A stretch of DNA of 58,796 nucleotides from NCBI GenBank assembly GCA_937983075.1, contig CALKAQ010000118.1:1-58796 (forward strand). The letters are read 5' to 3'. Made by a program: the position numbers and the translations under genes. This stretch comes from an uncultured bacterium. GTDB taxonomy: Bacteria > Bacillota > Limnochordia > DTU080 > JAAYLA01. How positions within the stretch are numbered: the stretch's first letter is position 1; every line of letters starts with the position of its first letter. Below are positions 32,472-40,772 of this stretch, one piece after another. A model generated the notes under the pieces. That model saw only the letters and a list, made by a program, of their open reading frames with translations. It searched no databases and was not told the DNA's origin.

Positions 32472-33582
32472 CGACAAGTTGATGGCGGAATCCAAAGGAG
32501 CACCGGAAGGCGGAGCGGTTGCTGCCACGGAGCCGCAGGCGGCGAGCGATGTCCTTTTGGTGGACGCATACGATTACGATCTTCCGGCTGAACTCATCGC
32601 ACAAAGGCCGGCCGAACCGCGTGACGCCAGCCGGCTTATGGTGCTCGATCGGCGGCGGCCCGGCTTGATGCACCGCACGTTTCGGGATATCGTCGATTAT
32701 TTGACGCCGGACGACGTTCTCGTGCTGAACGACACGCGGGTGCTGCCGGCACGCTTGCTGGGGCGGAAGGCTACCGGAGGGAAAGCGGAAATTTTGCTGC
32801 TCCGCCCGCTGTCGGGCAATGAATGGGAGGCGTTGGTCAGGCCGTCCCGCAGGCTTAGGCCCGGCACGGAAATCGCGTTTGATGATCCGCGCTTGACGGT
32901 TGTCATCGGTGAAGCGGTGGGCGAACATACCGGCACGCGGCGGGTGGCGCTGCAATGTGACGGCCCGCTGGATGAAATATTGGACGCCGTTGGGCGGATG
33001 CCGCTGCCGCCTTACATCCACGAGGAGCCTGAAGATCCCGAGCGTTATCAAACCGTGTTCGCACACGTGCCCGGCTCTGCGGCGGCGCCGACCGCAGGTT
33101 TGCACTTCACACCCGAGCTGTTGACGCGAATACGTGAGCTCGGCACGAAAATCGTCCATGTCACGCTGCACGTCGGCTTGGATACGTTTCGGCCTGTCAC
33201 CGCGAAATACGTCACGGAACACGTCATCCATCGAGAAGCCTACTCCGTATCCGCCGAGGCCGCAGTCGTCATCAATGAAGCGCGTGCCAAAGGAGGACGT
33301 TGCATCGCCGTCGGTACGACGACGTGTCGCACGCTGGAAAGCGCCGCGGCGGAGGACGGTACCGTTCAGCCCCAAACCGCGGAAACAGGGCTGTTTATCT
33401 ACCCGGGCTATCGCTTCCGGGTGGTCGATGCATTGGTCACCAATTTCCATCTGCCGCGTTCGAGCCTTTTGATGCTCGTCGCGGCGTTCGCCGGCAAGGA
33501 GCGCATCATGTCCGCCTATGCCGAGGCAGTTCGGCATCGGTATCGTTTCTTCAGCTTCGGCGATGCGATGCTGCTCCTGTAG
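32464..33582 (+). CDS. queA: S-adenosylmethionine:tRNA ribosyltransferase-isomerase QueA
   Basis: QueA adds the epoxycyclopentanediol group to preQ1 in tRNA on the path to queuosine. The 372-residue protein has DYDLPAELIAQRPAEPRDAS, VLNDTRVLPARL, GSAAAPTAGLHF, HVTLHVGLDTFRPV and TNFHLPRSSLLML. It has about 30 residues before the usual family start; a GTG at 32464 with CAGGAG upstream is the best supported start, overlapping era by 8 bp. A later, closer start has no good site. Tgt follows 30 bp downstream. Confidence 0.93.
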   Translation: MNDDKLMAESKGAPEGGAVAATEPQAASDVLLVDAYDYDLPAELIAQRPAEPRDASRLMVLDRRRPGLMHRTFRDIVDYLTPDDVLVLNDTRVLPARLLGRKATGGKAEILLLRPLSGNEWEALVRPSRRLRPGTEIAFDDPRLTVVIGEAVGEHTGTRRVALQCDGPLDEILDAVGRMPLPPYIHEEPEDPERYQTVFAHVPGSAAAPTAGLHFTPELLTRIRELGTKIVHVTLHVGLDTFRPVTAKYVTEHVIHREAYSVSAEAAVVINEARAKGGRCIAVGTTTCRTLESAAAEDGTVQPQTAETGLFIYPGYRFRVVDALVTNFHLPRSSLLMLVAAFAGKERIMSAYAEAVRHRYRFFSFGDAMLLL

Positions 33583-33612
33583 AATTGTGTTTTCACTTGC
33601 AGGGAGGGTTCC

Positions 33613-34758
33613 ATGGTCGCTTGTCGGTTTACTGTATTGCATCGCGATGGACAGGCTCGAACCGGGCGGTTGGATTTGCCTCACGGCTCCGTGGACACGC
33701 CCGTTTTCATGCCGGTCGGCACTCAGGCGACGGTCAAAGCGCTCTCTTCGGAAGACCTTGAGGCGCTGGACGCCCGGATCATTCTGGCCAACACGTATCA
33801 TCTGTACTTGCGTCCGGGCCATGAACTGATTGCCGAAGCCGGCGGGCTGCACGGCTTTATGTCATGGGAGCGTCCGATCCTCACCGACAGCGGTGGTTTC
33901 CAAGTTTTCAGCCTTTCTGAACTCCGCGAGATCACGGAGGAAGGCGTGTGGTTTCGTTCGCATCTCGACGGTTCGCGCCATCTTTTCACCCCTGAAAAAG
34001 TCATGGAAATTGAGCAGGCTTTAGGCGCTGACATCGCCATGGCTTTTGATGAATGTCCGCCTTATCCGGCAGAATATGCCTATGTAAAAGAGTCGCTCGA
34101 ACGGACCACACGGTGGGCCGAACGCTGCAAAAAAGCGCATACACGGAAAGATCAAGCACTCTTTGGCATCGTCCAAGGGGGCATGTTCCCCGATTTGCGG
34201 ACGCAAAGCGTGCGCGAAATCGTGTCACTTGATTTTCCGGGTTATGCGATCGGCGGACTTTCCGTCGGCGAGCCGAAAGAACTCATGTATGAGATGCTGC
34301 AGCATACGACGCCGCAGTTGCCGGATGATCGCCCCCGTTATTTGATGGGCGTCGGTTCACCGGATGCTATTTTTCATGCGGTCGCCGTGGGCATCGACAT
34401 GTTTGACTGCGTTTTGCCCACGCGGGCGGCGCGGCACGGCAGCGTATTTACCTCCGACGGGGAAATTACCGTAAGGAACGCCGTCTATGCGCGTGATTTC
34501 CGCCCGCTCGATCCGGAGTGCACCTGCCCGGTATGCAAACGCTATACGCGGGCGTATATACGCCACCTCGTCCGGGCGAAAGAAATTCTCGCCTATCATC
34601 TTTGCACCTTGCACAACGTTCACTTCATGCTGCGCATGATGGAGCGCATACGAGAGGCCATTGCGGGAGGCTATTTTCACGATTTGTGGGCGGAGTTCAC
34701 CGCGAGGTTTTATGGAAACAAATCCGGGAAGGAGGGAGTGGAAGCCTGTCGAAACTGA
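33613..34758 (+). CDS. tgt: Queuine tRNA-ribosyltransferase
   Basis: Tgt exchanges guanine 34 of GUN-anticodon tRNAs for preQ1. The 381-residue TIM-barrel protein shows MPVGTQATVKALS, LTDSGGFQVFSL (catalytic Asp region), FGIVQGG, GYAIGGLSVGEP, FDCVLPTRAARHG (nucleophile Asp) and the zinc ligands in CTCPVCKRYT...HLVRAKE...CTLHN. The ATG follows AGGGAGG. Together with queA it forms the conserved queA-tgt-yajC-secDF order. Confidence 0.97.
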   Translation: MVACRFTVLHRDGQARTGRLDLPHGSVDTPVFMPVGTQATVKALSSEDLEALDARIILANTYHLYLRPGHELIAEAGGLHGFMSWERPILTDSGGFQVFSLSELREITEEGVWFRSHLDGSRHLFTPEKVMEIEQALGADIAMAFDECPPYPAEYAYVKESLERTTRWAERCKKAHTRKDQALFGIVQGGMFPDLRTQSVREIVSLDFPGYAIGGLSVGEPKELMYEMLQHTTPQLPDDRPRYLMGVGSPDAIFHAVAVGIDMFDCVLPTRAARHGSVFTSDGEITVRNAVYARDFRPLDPECTCPVCKRYTRAYIRHLVRAKEILAYHLCTLHNVHFMLRMMERIREAIAGGYFHDLWAEFTARFYGNKSGKEGVEACRN

Positions 34759-34824
34759 ACGAGAACATGTTGTGAAAGGGTTCACGTTTTGCTTTCATCA
34801 TCACAGGGAGGTTTTGCATGCGTC

Positions 34825-35133
34825 ATGGCATTCTTGCAAACGGGAGCAGCGGGTACCGGATTTGAGTTCCTTTTGCCGCTGGTGGTCTTTTTCGCCGTCT
34901 TCTACTTCTTTTTGCTGCGGCCGCAACAACGCCATCAACAGCGGCGCAAAGCCATGCTGGAAGGTCTGCGCCGGGGTGACAAAGTCATTACGATCGGCGG
35001 AATTCACGGCGAGATCACGGCCATTCACGAGAACATGATCAAGCTGCGGATTGCCGAGAACATTGAAATCGACATGAATCGGTCAGCCGTGGGTCATGTG
35101 AAAGAACGAGGCGGTGAGACGGCCGAATCTTAA
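34825..35133 (+). CDS. yajC: Preprotein translocase subunit YajC
   Basis: Accessory protein of the SecDF complex. The 102-residue product has one N-terminal membrane helix (FLLPLVVFFAVFYFFLLRP) followed by QQRHQQRRKAMLEGLRRGDKV and the basic beta domain ITIGGIHGEI. AGGGAGG lies 14 nt upstream of ATG 34825, somewhat far; a TTG at 34789 would give an unsupported extension. Two unrelated small genes separate it from secD here. Confidence 0.92.
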   Translation: MAFLQTGAAGTGFEFLLPLVVFFAVFYFFLLRPQQRHQQRRKAMLEGLRRGDKVITIGGIHGEITAIHENMIKLRIAENIEIDMNRSAVGHVKERGGETAES

Positions 35134-35175
35134 ACAAGCGTTTTGCCGCCTGATTGCAACGAAGGGATGAAAGAA

Positions 35176-35895
35176 GTGCCGTCAATTGTAATTGGGGTGG
35201 CAAAGCGTCCGAAAGAAGGGATCAGCGAAAGCGGAGACACGGTCGAACTGGTGGAACGTCCGCGAGGCGGTTTTTCCGTCATCCTTGTTGACGGACAAGG
35301 CTCAGGTGCTGCAGCCAAGCGGACAAGCCACCATATCGTCAATCGGGCGGCCGCGCTGATCGCCGAAGGAGCCCGCGACGGCGCCGTGGTGCGAGCCGTG
35401 CACGATGCGCTGTATGCCTTGCGTGACGGCAGAGTTTCAGCCACGCTCACGCTCCTTTCCGTCGATGTCGAGGCTGAAACGCTGCTGGTCTCGCAAGGCG
35501 GATCGGTTCCCGTCGTGTTAAAGGTCACGGATGAAGACACCATGCACGTCTTGGAAGGCACCGAACGTCCACTTGGCGTACACGTGCGCGTACGGCCTAA
35601 AGTCACGCATTTGCCCCTCCGGCGCAACCAGGTCGTCGTCGCTTGCACCGATGGCGTCATGCAGGCTGGAAAACGTTTGGGGCAGCCACCCTTTGGTCCG
35701 CAAGGAATTGCCGATTGCCTGCGTCAACTGAACTCAGGATTTGAAGCACAAAAACTCGCAGAAACTATTTTGGAAAAGGCCGTCGCCGCCGACATGGGGA
35801 GAGCTCGGGACGACATGACCGTGGTTGTTTTGGGCATTTGCACCACGGCTTCTCAAGGGGTCGTTCGAAAACTTTATTTTGAGTGTCCGTTTTGA
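35176..35895 (+). CDS. SpoIIE-like / RsbX-like PP2C phosphatase
   Basis: A 239-residue single-domain serine/threonine phosphatase of the SpoIIE/PP2C branch. The metal-binding segments are VDGQGSGAAA (with following TSHHIVNRA), ACTDGVMQAG and the C-terminal DDMTVVVL. There is no membrane or PAS region, so it resembles stand-alone RsbX-like phosphatases that act on anti-anti-sigma or related phosphoproteins; the substrate is not evident and no partner-switch genes are nearby. GTG 35176 has GAAGGG 9-10 nt upstream; ATG 35167 is adjacent to the same site. Location between yajC and secD is unusual against B. subtilis. Confidence 0.8.
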   Translation: MPSIVIGVAKRPKEGISESGDTVELVERPRGGFSVILVDGQGSGAAAKRTSHHIVNRAAALIAEGARDGAVVRAVHDALYALRDGRVSATLTLLSVDVEAETLLVSQGGSVPVVLKVTDEDTMHVLEGTERPLGVHVRVRPKVTHLPLRRNQVVVACTDGVMQAGKRLGQPPFGPQGIADCLRQLNSGFEAQKLAETILEKAVAADMGRARDDMTVVVLGICTTASQGVVRKLYFECPF

Positions 35896-35965
35896 AATGA
35901 GAGCCGTTGCTTGTTCTCGTCTGTTCCGGTCAACATGATTGCGTTGCAACGCGAGGAGGGGTCGC

Positions 35966-36340
35966 ATGCGTATTATGGTGGTCGGAACACACGGCTCAGG
36001 GAAAAGCACCTTGGTCCATGCGTTGGAGGAGATGGGGTACTCGGCGTTTGCGTTCGCGCAGGAACATTCGGCGTCGTCTCGTGTTTGGCGCCGCCGCCAT
36101 CCGGACGTATTGATCGCGCTTTACTGCTCATACGAAACCTTGGTTCGACGGCGGGGCATCCGCTGGCCCAAACGGTTATGGCGGCGTCAATTGTATGCGC
36201 TCGGCGACGCCTGGGCACACGCCGACATTCGCGTACAAACGGACATGCTGACACCGGCTGAACTGATCACTCGTGTTGCGAAACGACTGCACCAACTGAT
36301 TGGGCCGCCAAAGAACGGTAAGCGGACACCTTCGACTTGA
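35966..36340 (+). CDS. Small P-loop NTPase, function unknown
   Basis: A 124-residue protein with a clear Walker A, VVGTHGSGKST, at residues 5-15, but no obvious Walker B and only a short basic region afterwards (VRRRGIRWPKRLWRRQ). The rest (LYALGDAWAHADIRVQTDML) does not match a kinase I can name. The size suggests a minimal nucleoside-kinase-like or ATP-binding protein. ATG 35966 follows GAGGAGGGG. It lies 70 bp after the phosphatase and is followed by the secD promoter, so it may share the upstream transcript. Coding confidence is good; function is not known. Confidence 0.75.
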   Translation: MRIMVVGTHGSGKSTLVHALEEMGYSAFAFAQEHSASSRVWRRRHPDVLIALYCSYETLVRRRGIRWPKRLWRRQLYALGDAWAHADIRVQTDMLTPAELITRVAKRLHQLIGPPKNGKRTPST

Positions 36341-36341
36341 A

Positions 36342-36371
36342 TTGACGCGTTTTTGCATCTTGTCGTATAAT
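36342..36371 (+). promoter_or_regulatory. Sigma-A promoter of secD-secF
   Basis: TTGACG (36342-36347), 18-bp spacer, perfect -10 TATAAT (36366-36371), 42 bp upstream of secD. Confidence 0.75.
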
Positions 36372-36412
36372 TGATAAAGTTGTTTTGAAGATGGGCAAGG
36401 GGGATGTGCGTC

Positions 36413-37627
36413 TTGCAACGAACCAACGCCGTCAGGGTGTTGGTCATCGCAGCCATTGCGGTGGCCGCCGGATGGGTGGTCTATTCGATGCCTATGAGAC
36501 TAGGGCTTGATCTTCAGGGCGGAGTTCAAGTCGTTTTGGAAGGGCGGGAAACCGGTGAGGTCCCCGTCAACGTGGAAACCATCGAACAAACCATCAAAGT
36601 CATCGAACGGCGAATCGACGCGCTCGGTGTGACCGAGCCAGTGATTCAGCGCCAAGGAAATCAGCGCATCATCGTGGAACTGCCGGGCGTCTTCGATACA
36701 CAGGCGGCCATTGACACCATTGGGAAAACCGCTCTTTTGGAATTTAAAAATCCGTTCGGAGAAACCGTGATGACCGGCGCCCATTTGCAAGACGTCCAGT
36801 TGACGCAGGACCAATTCGGGCGTTGGGCCATCGGCTTTAAACTCGATCGCGAAGGAACGGCGATTTTCCGCGAACTCACGCGGCGCTACTTCGGACAAAC
36901 GATCTCCATTGCACTCGACGGGGACATCCTCATGGCACCCGTAGTGAATGCGGTCATCGAAAACGGAGAAGGCATCATCGAAGGTGCGTTTACGGCCCAG
37001 GAAGCGCAAAACTACGTCCTTTTGCTGCGTTCCGGCGCGCTCCCCGTTCCTCTTGAAGTGACGCACACCCGCCAAGTCGGGCCCACCTTGGGGGAAGAAG
37101 CGCTCCAAGGCGGCATTCGCGCCGGCATCGCCGGAACAATCGCCGTATTCCTGTTCACGCTTGCCTACTATCGGCTGCCGGGACTGGCGGCCAATATCGC
37201 TCTTGCCATATACATTGCGACGCTCTTGGCGGCGTTGATCCTCTTGCAGGCGACGCTGACGCTGCCCGGTATTGCCGGTTTCGTCTTGTCGATCGGCATG
37301 GCTGTCGACGCTAATGTGATTATTTTTGAACGCGTCAAAGAAGAATTGCGCAGTGGAAAGCCGCTGCGCATCGGCATCCGTGACGGTTGGAGACACGCTT
37401 TTTCCGCGATTCTCGATTCAAATGTGACCACGCTGATCACAGCAGGCGTGCTGTTTTGGCTCGGTTCAGGGCCGGTGCGCGGATTTGCCGTTACGCTGAG
37501 CTTGGGGATTGTCATCAGCATGTTCACGGCGCTTTTCGTGACGCGGGTCATCCTGACGAGCATCGTCGACATCCATCCCGAACGTTTCGTGCGCTATTTC
37601 GGCGTTGAAGGGGCGGTGGCCCGTTGA
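36413..37627 (+). CDS. secD: Protein translocase subunit SecD
   Basis: SecD and SecF form the RND-type proton-driven motor that pulls exported proteins out of the Sec channel. The 404-residue protein has one N-terminal membrane helix, LGLDLQGGVQVVLEGRE, a periplasmic-type P1 domain, and five C-terminal helices with SIGMAVDANVIIFERVKEEL, the proton-relay region. TTG 36413 lies 9 nt after AAGGGGG; the ATG at 36404 overlaps the site. It is shorter than the Gram-negative SecD and separate from SecF (B. subtilis has a fused SecDF). Stop and secF start overlap. Confidence 0.94.
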   Translation: MQRTNAVRVLVIAAIAVAAGWVVYSMPMRLGLDLQGGVQVVLEGRETGEVPVNVETIEQTIKVIERRIDALGVTEPVIQRQGNQRIIVELPGVFDTQAAIDTIGKTALLEFKNPFGETVMTGAHLQDVQLTQDQFGRWAIGFKLDREGTAIFRELTRRYFGQTISIALDGDILMAPVVNAVIENGEGIIEGAFTAQEAQNYVLLLRSGALPVPLEVTHTRQVGPTLGEEALQGGIRAGIAGTIAVFLFTLAYYRLPGLAANIALAIYIATLLAALILLQATLTLPGIAGFVLSIGMAVDANVIIFERVKEELRSGKPLRIGIRDGWRHAFSAILDSNVTTLITAGVLFWLGSGPVRGFAVTLSLGIVISMFTALFVTRVILTSIVDIHPERFVRYFGVEGAVAR

Positions 37628-38577
37628 TGCGATTGATGGAATTCCGGCGCATCTATATCGCCGCTGCCGTCGCCTTTCTCGTTTGTGCAGCCGGTGTCAT
37701 TGCCTTCAAAGGTTTGAACCTCGGCAACGATTTCACCGGAGGATCGATTCTCGAACGGGGCATCCCGGGCGAGCGGGTTTCGATCGAGGAAGTGCGTGAA
37801 GCGCTGCGCGCGCCCGATGTTGCTGAATTAGGTGTATACGATGCGACGATTCAGCGCATTGACGACGGAACGCATGCGGGAGAAAACGTGTTTCTGCTTC
37901 GGACGGGCGAGCTGACAATCGATGAAATCAACCGGATTGACGCTGCACTTGCAGCGGCGTTCGGTGATGTCGACGTTCGACAGAACGAAGTCACCGGCCC
38001 GACCATCGGCGCGGAGCTGGTGCGCAACAGCCTGTGGGCTCTCGTGCTTGCCGGGGTCGGTATGCTCATTTACCTGTCGTTCCGCTTTGAATGGCGCTTT
38101 GGCTTGGCCGCGGTCATTGGGGTTCTTTTTACGGCAGCGACCGTATTCGGCATTCTTGCTCTCTTGGGACGTGAGATCAAGCAGTGGTTCATCGCCGCGA
38201 TTTTGACGGTCATCGGCTATTCCATCAACGATACCATTGTCATTTTTGACCGGATCCGTGAGAATTTGGCTTTCCGCCAAAAAGAATCGCTCGTTTCACT
38301 CGTCAATCGGAGCGTTCGCCAAGTATTGCCTCGTTCCGTCAACACCAGCGTGACGACGCTCTTTGCGATCAGCGCGCTTTACATTTTTGGCGGAGCAACG
38401 CTGCGCGACTTCAGCCTGACCATGATGCTCGGAGTCATTATCGGAACGCTCGCGTCCATCTTCTTGGCGAGCTCGGTTTGGATCGCATTGCGCGAACCGG
38501 TTGATCGCATCTCGCGCCGACTGGTGCATGAGACCGCTCGGGAAAACGAGCGGGACGGCAATGCGCTTGATGGCTGA
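37627..38577 (+). CDS. secF: Protein translocase subunit SecF
   Basis: Partner of SecD in the export motor. The 316-residue protein has an N-terminal helix, LGNDFTGGSI, the conserved IGYSINDTIVIFDRIRENL helix and VNTSVTTLFAISAL. ATG 37627 shares its A with the secD stop (TGATG), so the two are translationally coupled. Six membrane helices are expected. The separate secD/secF arrangement differs from the fused gene of B. subtilis. Confidence 0.95.
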   Translation: MRLMEFRRIYIAAAVAFLVCAAGVIAFKGLNLGNDFTGGSILERGIPGERVSIEEVREALRAPDVAELGVYDATIQRIDDGTHAGENVFLLRTGELTIDEINRIDAALAAAFGDVDVRQNEVTGPTIGAELVRNSLWALVLAGVGMLIYLSFRFEWRFGLAAVIGVLFTAATVFGILALLGREIKQWFIAAILTVIGYSINDTIVIFDRIRENLAFRQKESLVSLVNRSVRQVLPRSVNTSVTTLFAISALYIFGGATLRDFSLTMMLGVIIGTLASIFLASSVWIALREPVDRISRRLVHETARENERDGNALDG

Positions 38578-38633
38578 TTTTGGAGCCTGTAGGCAATTGG
38601 GGAGCGGCAAAGCCTAATGGGTGGCGTTGGCTG

Positions 38634-38642
38634 TGATATACT
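38634..38642 (+). promoter_or_regulatory. Extended -10 promoter upstream of the phasin-like gene
   Basis: TGA followed by TATACT (38634-38642) is an extended -10 element (TGN-TATAAT type), 37 bp before the gene. No good -35 is present, as is common for extended -10 promoters. Confidence 0.45.
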
Positions 38643-38679
38643 TCGAGTAAGGCCTAGTGACAGATGAGGGGGCTTTGCC

Positions 38680-39063
38680 ATGTTGGGTGAGAACATTCGG
38701 CGCTTTCTTGCTACCGGTTTGGGGCTGGCTATTTTCACCAAAGATCGGGTGAGCGAGATCATCAACGAATTGGTGCAGCAAGGCCAGGTCAGCCGTGAGG
38801 ACGGAGAGCGTCTCCTCGATGAAGTCATTCGCCGTGCCCAGGAGCAGGGCAGTGAAATCCGCTCGCTCGTGAACCAAGGCATCGATCGGGTGTTGGAGCG
38901 GACGGGGCTCGCACGGCAAAAAGACGTTCAGGAACTCATCCGTCGCATTGAAGAGTTGGAGGCGAAACTGGGCATGCAATCGCAGGGGGATGGCGACGCC
39001 GTCAGTCAAGAGGGGGAAAAAGCAGCGGAAGACGCCGATTCGTCTGACGAACAGCTCAACTAA
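38680..39063 (+). CDS. Phasin-like coiled-coil protein
   Basis: A 127-residue helical protein resembling the phasin/PhaM-like family often found beside AarF/UbiB genes in Bacillota. It has LGLAIFTKDRVSEIINELVQ, GQVSREDGERLLDEV, a coiled coil (VQELIRRIEELEAKLG) and an acidic tail. The ATG follows GAGGGGG. No polyhydroxyalkanoate genes are in the window, so a granule role is uncertain. It is 32 bp upstream of the UbiB-type kinase, suggesting a shared function at the membrane. Confidence 0.8.
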   Translation: MLGENIRRFLATGLGLAIFTKDRVSEIINELVQQGQVSREDGERLLDEVIRRAQEQGSEIRSLVNQGIDRVLERTGLARQKDVQELIRRIEELEAKLGMQSQGDGDAVSQEGEKAAEDADSSDEQLN

Positions 39064-39095
39064 CCCGCCAGCCCATGGACGGGGAGGCAGCAGCG

Positions 39096-40772
39096 GTGGG
39101 CATTTTTCGCATCGACCGTCATTACAAGCACTTCAAGCGCTATCGACGTATTGCCGAGGTGTTTATACGCCACGGTTTTGGCTTCGCTTTTGATCGCATC
39201 GGCTTGCGTCACCTCATCCCGGTACGGCGGCGGGTGGTTCGCTTGGAGCGGGAGCTCGAGCCTGTCAACGTCGGGGTGAGGCTGCGGCGCGCTTTTGAAG
39301 AGCTGGGTGCTACATTCGTGAAGCTCGGGCAGCTGCTTTCCACACGGGCGGATTTGGTTCCGCCGGAGGTGCTGCTGGAGCTTTCGCGCCTGCAGGATGA
39401 CGTCGCTCCCATCCCATCCGAAAAAGCCGTTGCCGTTATTGAAGAAGAGCTCGGCCAACCCATAGGGAACGTCTTTGCCGAATTCGTAGTGGAGCCCTTG
39501 GCGGCCGCTTCGGTGGCGCAAGTTCACCGCGCCCGACTGCGCACGGGCGAATGGGTCGCCGTCAAAGTGCAGCGCCCGGGCGTACGCGAGCAGATCAAGA
39601 CAGATCTCGAAATATTGGAACGCTTGGCGCAGCTGGTGAAACACCGTGTCCGGTTGGAATTGATCGACCCCGTCGAACTGGTCGACGAGTTTGCCCGCCA
39701 AATATGGCGTGAACTTGATTTCATCAACGAAGGCGGCCATATCGACCGTTTTCAGGACCACTTCAAAGATGATCCAACGATAAAAATACCCAAGGTTTTT
39801 TGGGACTATACGACGGAACGCATGTTGGTCATGGAGTGGATCGACGGGGTCAAAGTGTTGGACGCCGAACGCATGGAGCAAATCGGCATCGACCGCAAAG
39901 CCGTTGCCCGCCGGGGGGCGGAAGCTTTTTTGCGCCAAGTGCTGATCCACGGCTACTTTCATGGCGATCCGCACCCCGGAAACGTGTTCATTCTGCCCGG
40001 CAACCGCATCGCCTATATCGATTTCGGGGTTGTCGGCCGGCTTTCCGAGGAGGCCAAAAACCATCTGGCCGATTTGTTTCTCGGCATCATTCGCCGCGAT
40101 GTCGAACGGGTCATTCGGGGCATGACGATGCTTGGCGCCGTGGACGATCAAATGGACAGGCGGCGCCTGCGAACCGATGTAGCCGATCTCGTCGACCGCC
40201 ATTACGGCAAGCCGCTGAAGGAAATCAAGGCCGCCATCGTCTTTAACGATGCATTGTCCCTGGCACGCCGACACCGCATTCGGCTGCCCGCCGACTTGTT
40301 TTTGCTGGGGCGGGCTTTGCTCACCGTCGAGGGCATGGGGGAGCGCCTTGACCCCGATTTCAACGTTGTGGAAATTGCAGAGCCGTTCGCACGTGAACTG
40401 TTTCGCCGCCGCTATGATCCGCGGGAAGTCGCCAAGAGGGCCGCGAATGACGCCGGAGAGTACGTGGAGATTCTTGCGCGCCTGCCGCACCGCATCGATC
40501 GCCTTTTGGATCAAGCGGAGCGGGGACGGCTGACCGTGCGGTTTCGACATGAGGGGCTGGAAAATTTGTTGAACCAGCTGGATTTGGTGTCGAATCGCTT
40601 GGCGCTCGCAGCGGTGATTGCCAGCCTTGTCATCGGTTCATCGCTTGTCATCCAGACGAATTTGGGGCCCTTCATCGCGGGATATCCGGCGATGGGGGTC
40701 ATCGGCTATCTCACCGCTTTTTTGCTCGGCGTCTGGCTCATCTGGTCGATCCTCCGCTCAGGACGGTTTTGA
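39096..40772 (+). CDS. UbiB/AarF/ADCK family protein kinase-like ATPase
   Basis: A 558-residue ABC1-family protein. In other bacteria and mitochondria UbiB/ADCK proteins support isoprenoid-quinone synthesis through an atypical kinase-like ATPase. Recognisable are FEELGATFVKLGQLLSTR (the KxGQ signature), AAASVAQVHRA, VAVKVQRPGV, MVMEWIDG-like VMEWIDGVKVLD, FHGDPHPGNVF and YIDFGVVGRL. Two C-terminal membrane helices follow. GTG 39096 lies 9 nt after GGGGAGG; ATG 39075 overlaps upstream. Its 3' end overlaps the convergent lipid kinase by 15 bp. Confidence 0.92.
   Translation: MGIFRIDRHYKHFKRYRRIAEVFIRHGFGFAFDRIGLRHLIPVRRRVVRLERELEPVNVGVRLRRAFEELGATFVKLGQLLSTRADLVPPEVLLELSRLQDDVAPIPSEKAVAVIEEELGQPIGNVFAEFVVEPLAAASVAQVHRARLRTGEWVAVKVQRPGVREQIKTDLEILERLAQLVKHRVRLELIDPVELVDEFARQIWRELDFINEGGHIDRFQDHFKDDPTIKIPKVFWDYTTERMLVMEWIDGVKVLDAERMEQIGIDRKAVARRGAEAFLRQVLIHGYFHGDPHPGNVFILPGNRIAYIDFGVVGRLSEEAKNHLADLFLGIIRRDVERVIRGMTMLGAVDDQMDRRRLRTDVADLVDRHYGKPLKEIKAAIVFNDALSLARRHRIRLPADLFLLGRALLTVEGMGERLDPDFNVVEIAEPFARELFRRRYDPREVAKRAANDAGEYVEILARLPHRIDRLLDQAERGRLTVRFRHEGLENLLNQLDLVSNRLALAAVIASLVIGSSLVIQTNLGPFIAGYPAMGVIGYLTAFLLGVWLIWSILRSGRF

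Noticed and set aside
32407..33852. 481-codon open frame on the minus strand
   Set aside because: Runs across the queA/tgt boundary in antisense; both plus genes are secure.
39060..40550. 496-codon open frame on the minus strand
   Set aside because: Antisense shadow of the UbiB/AarF gene, which has all its family motifs on the plus strand.
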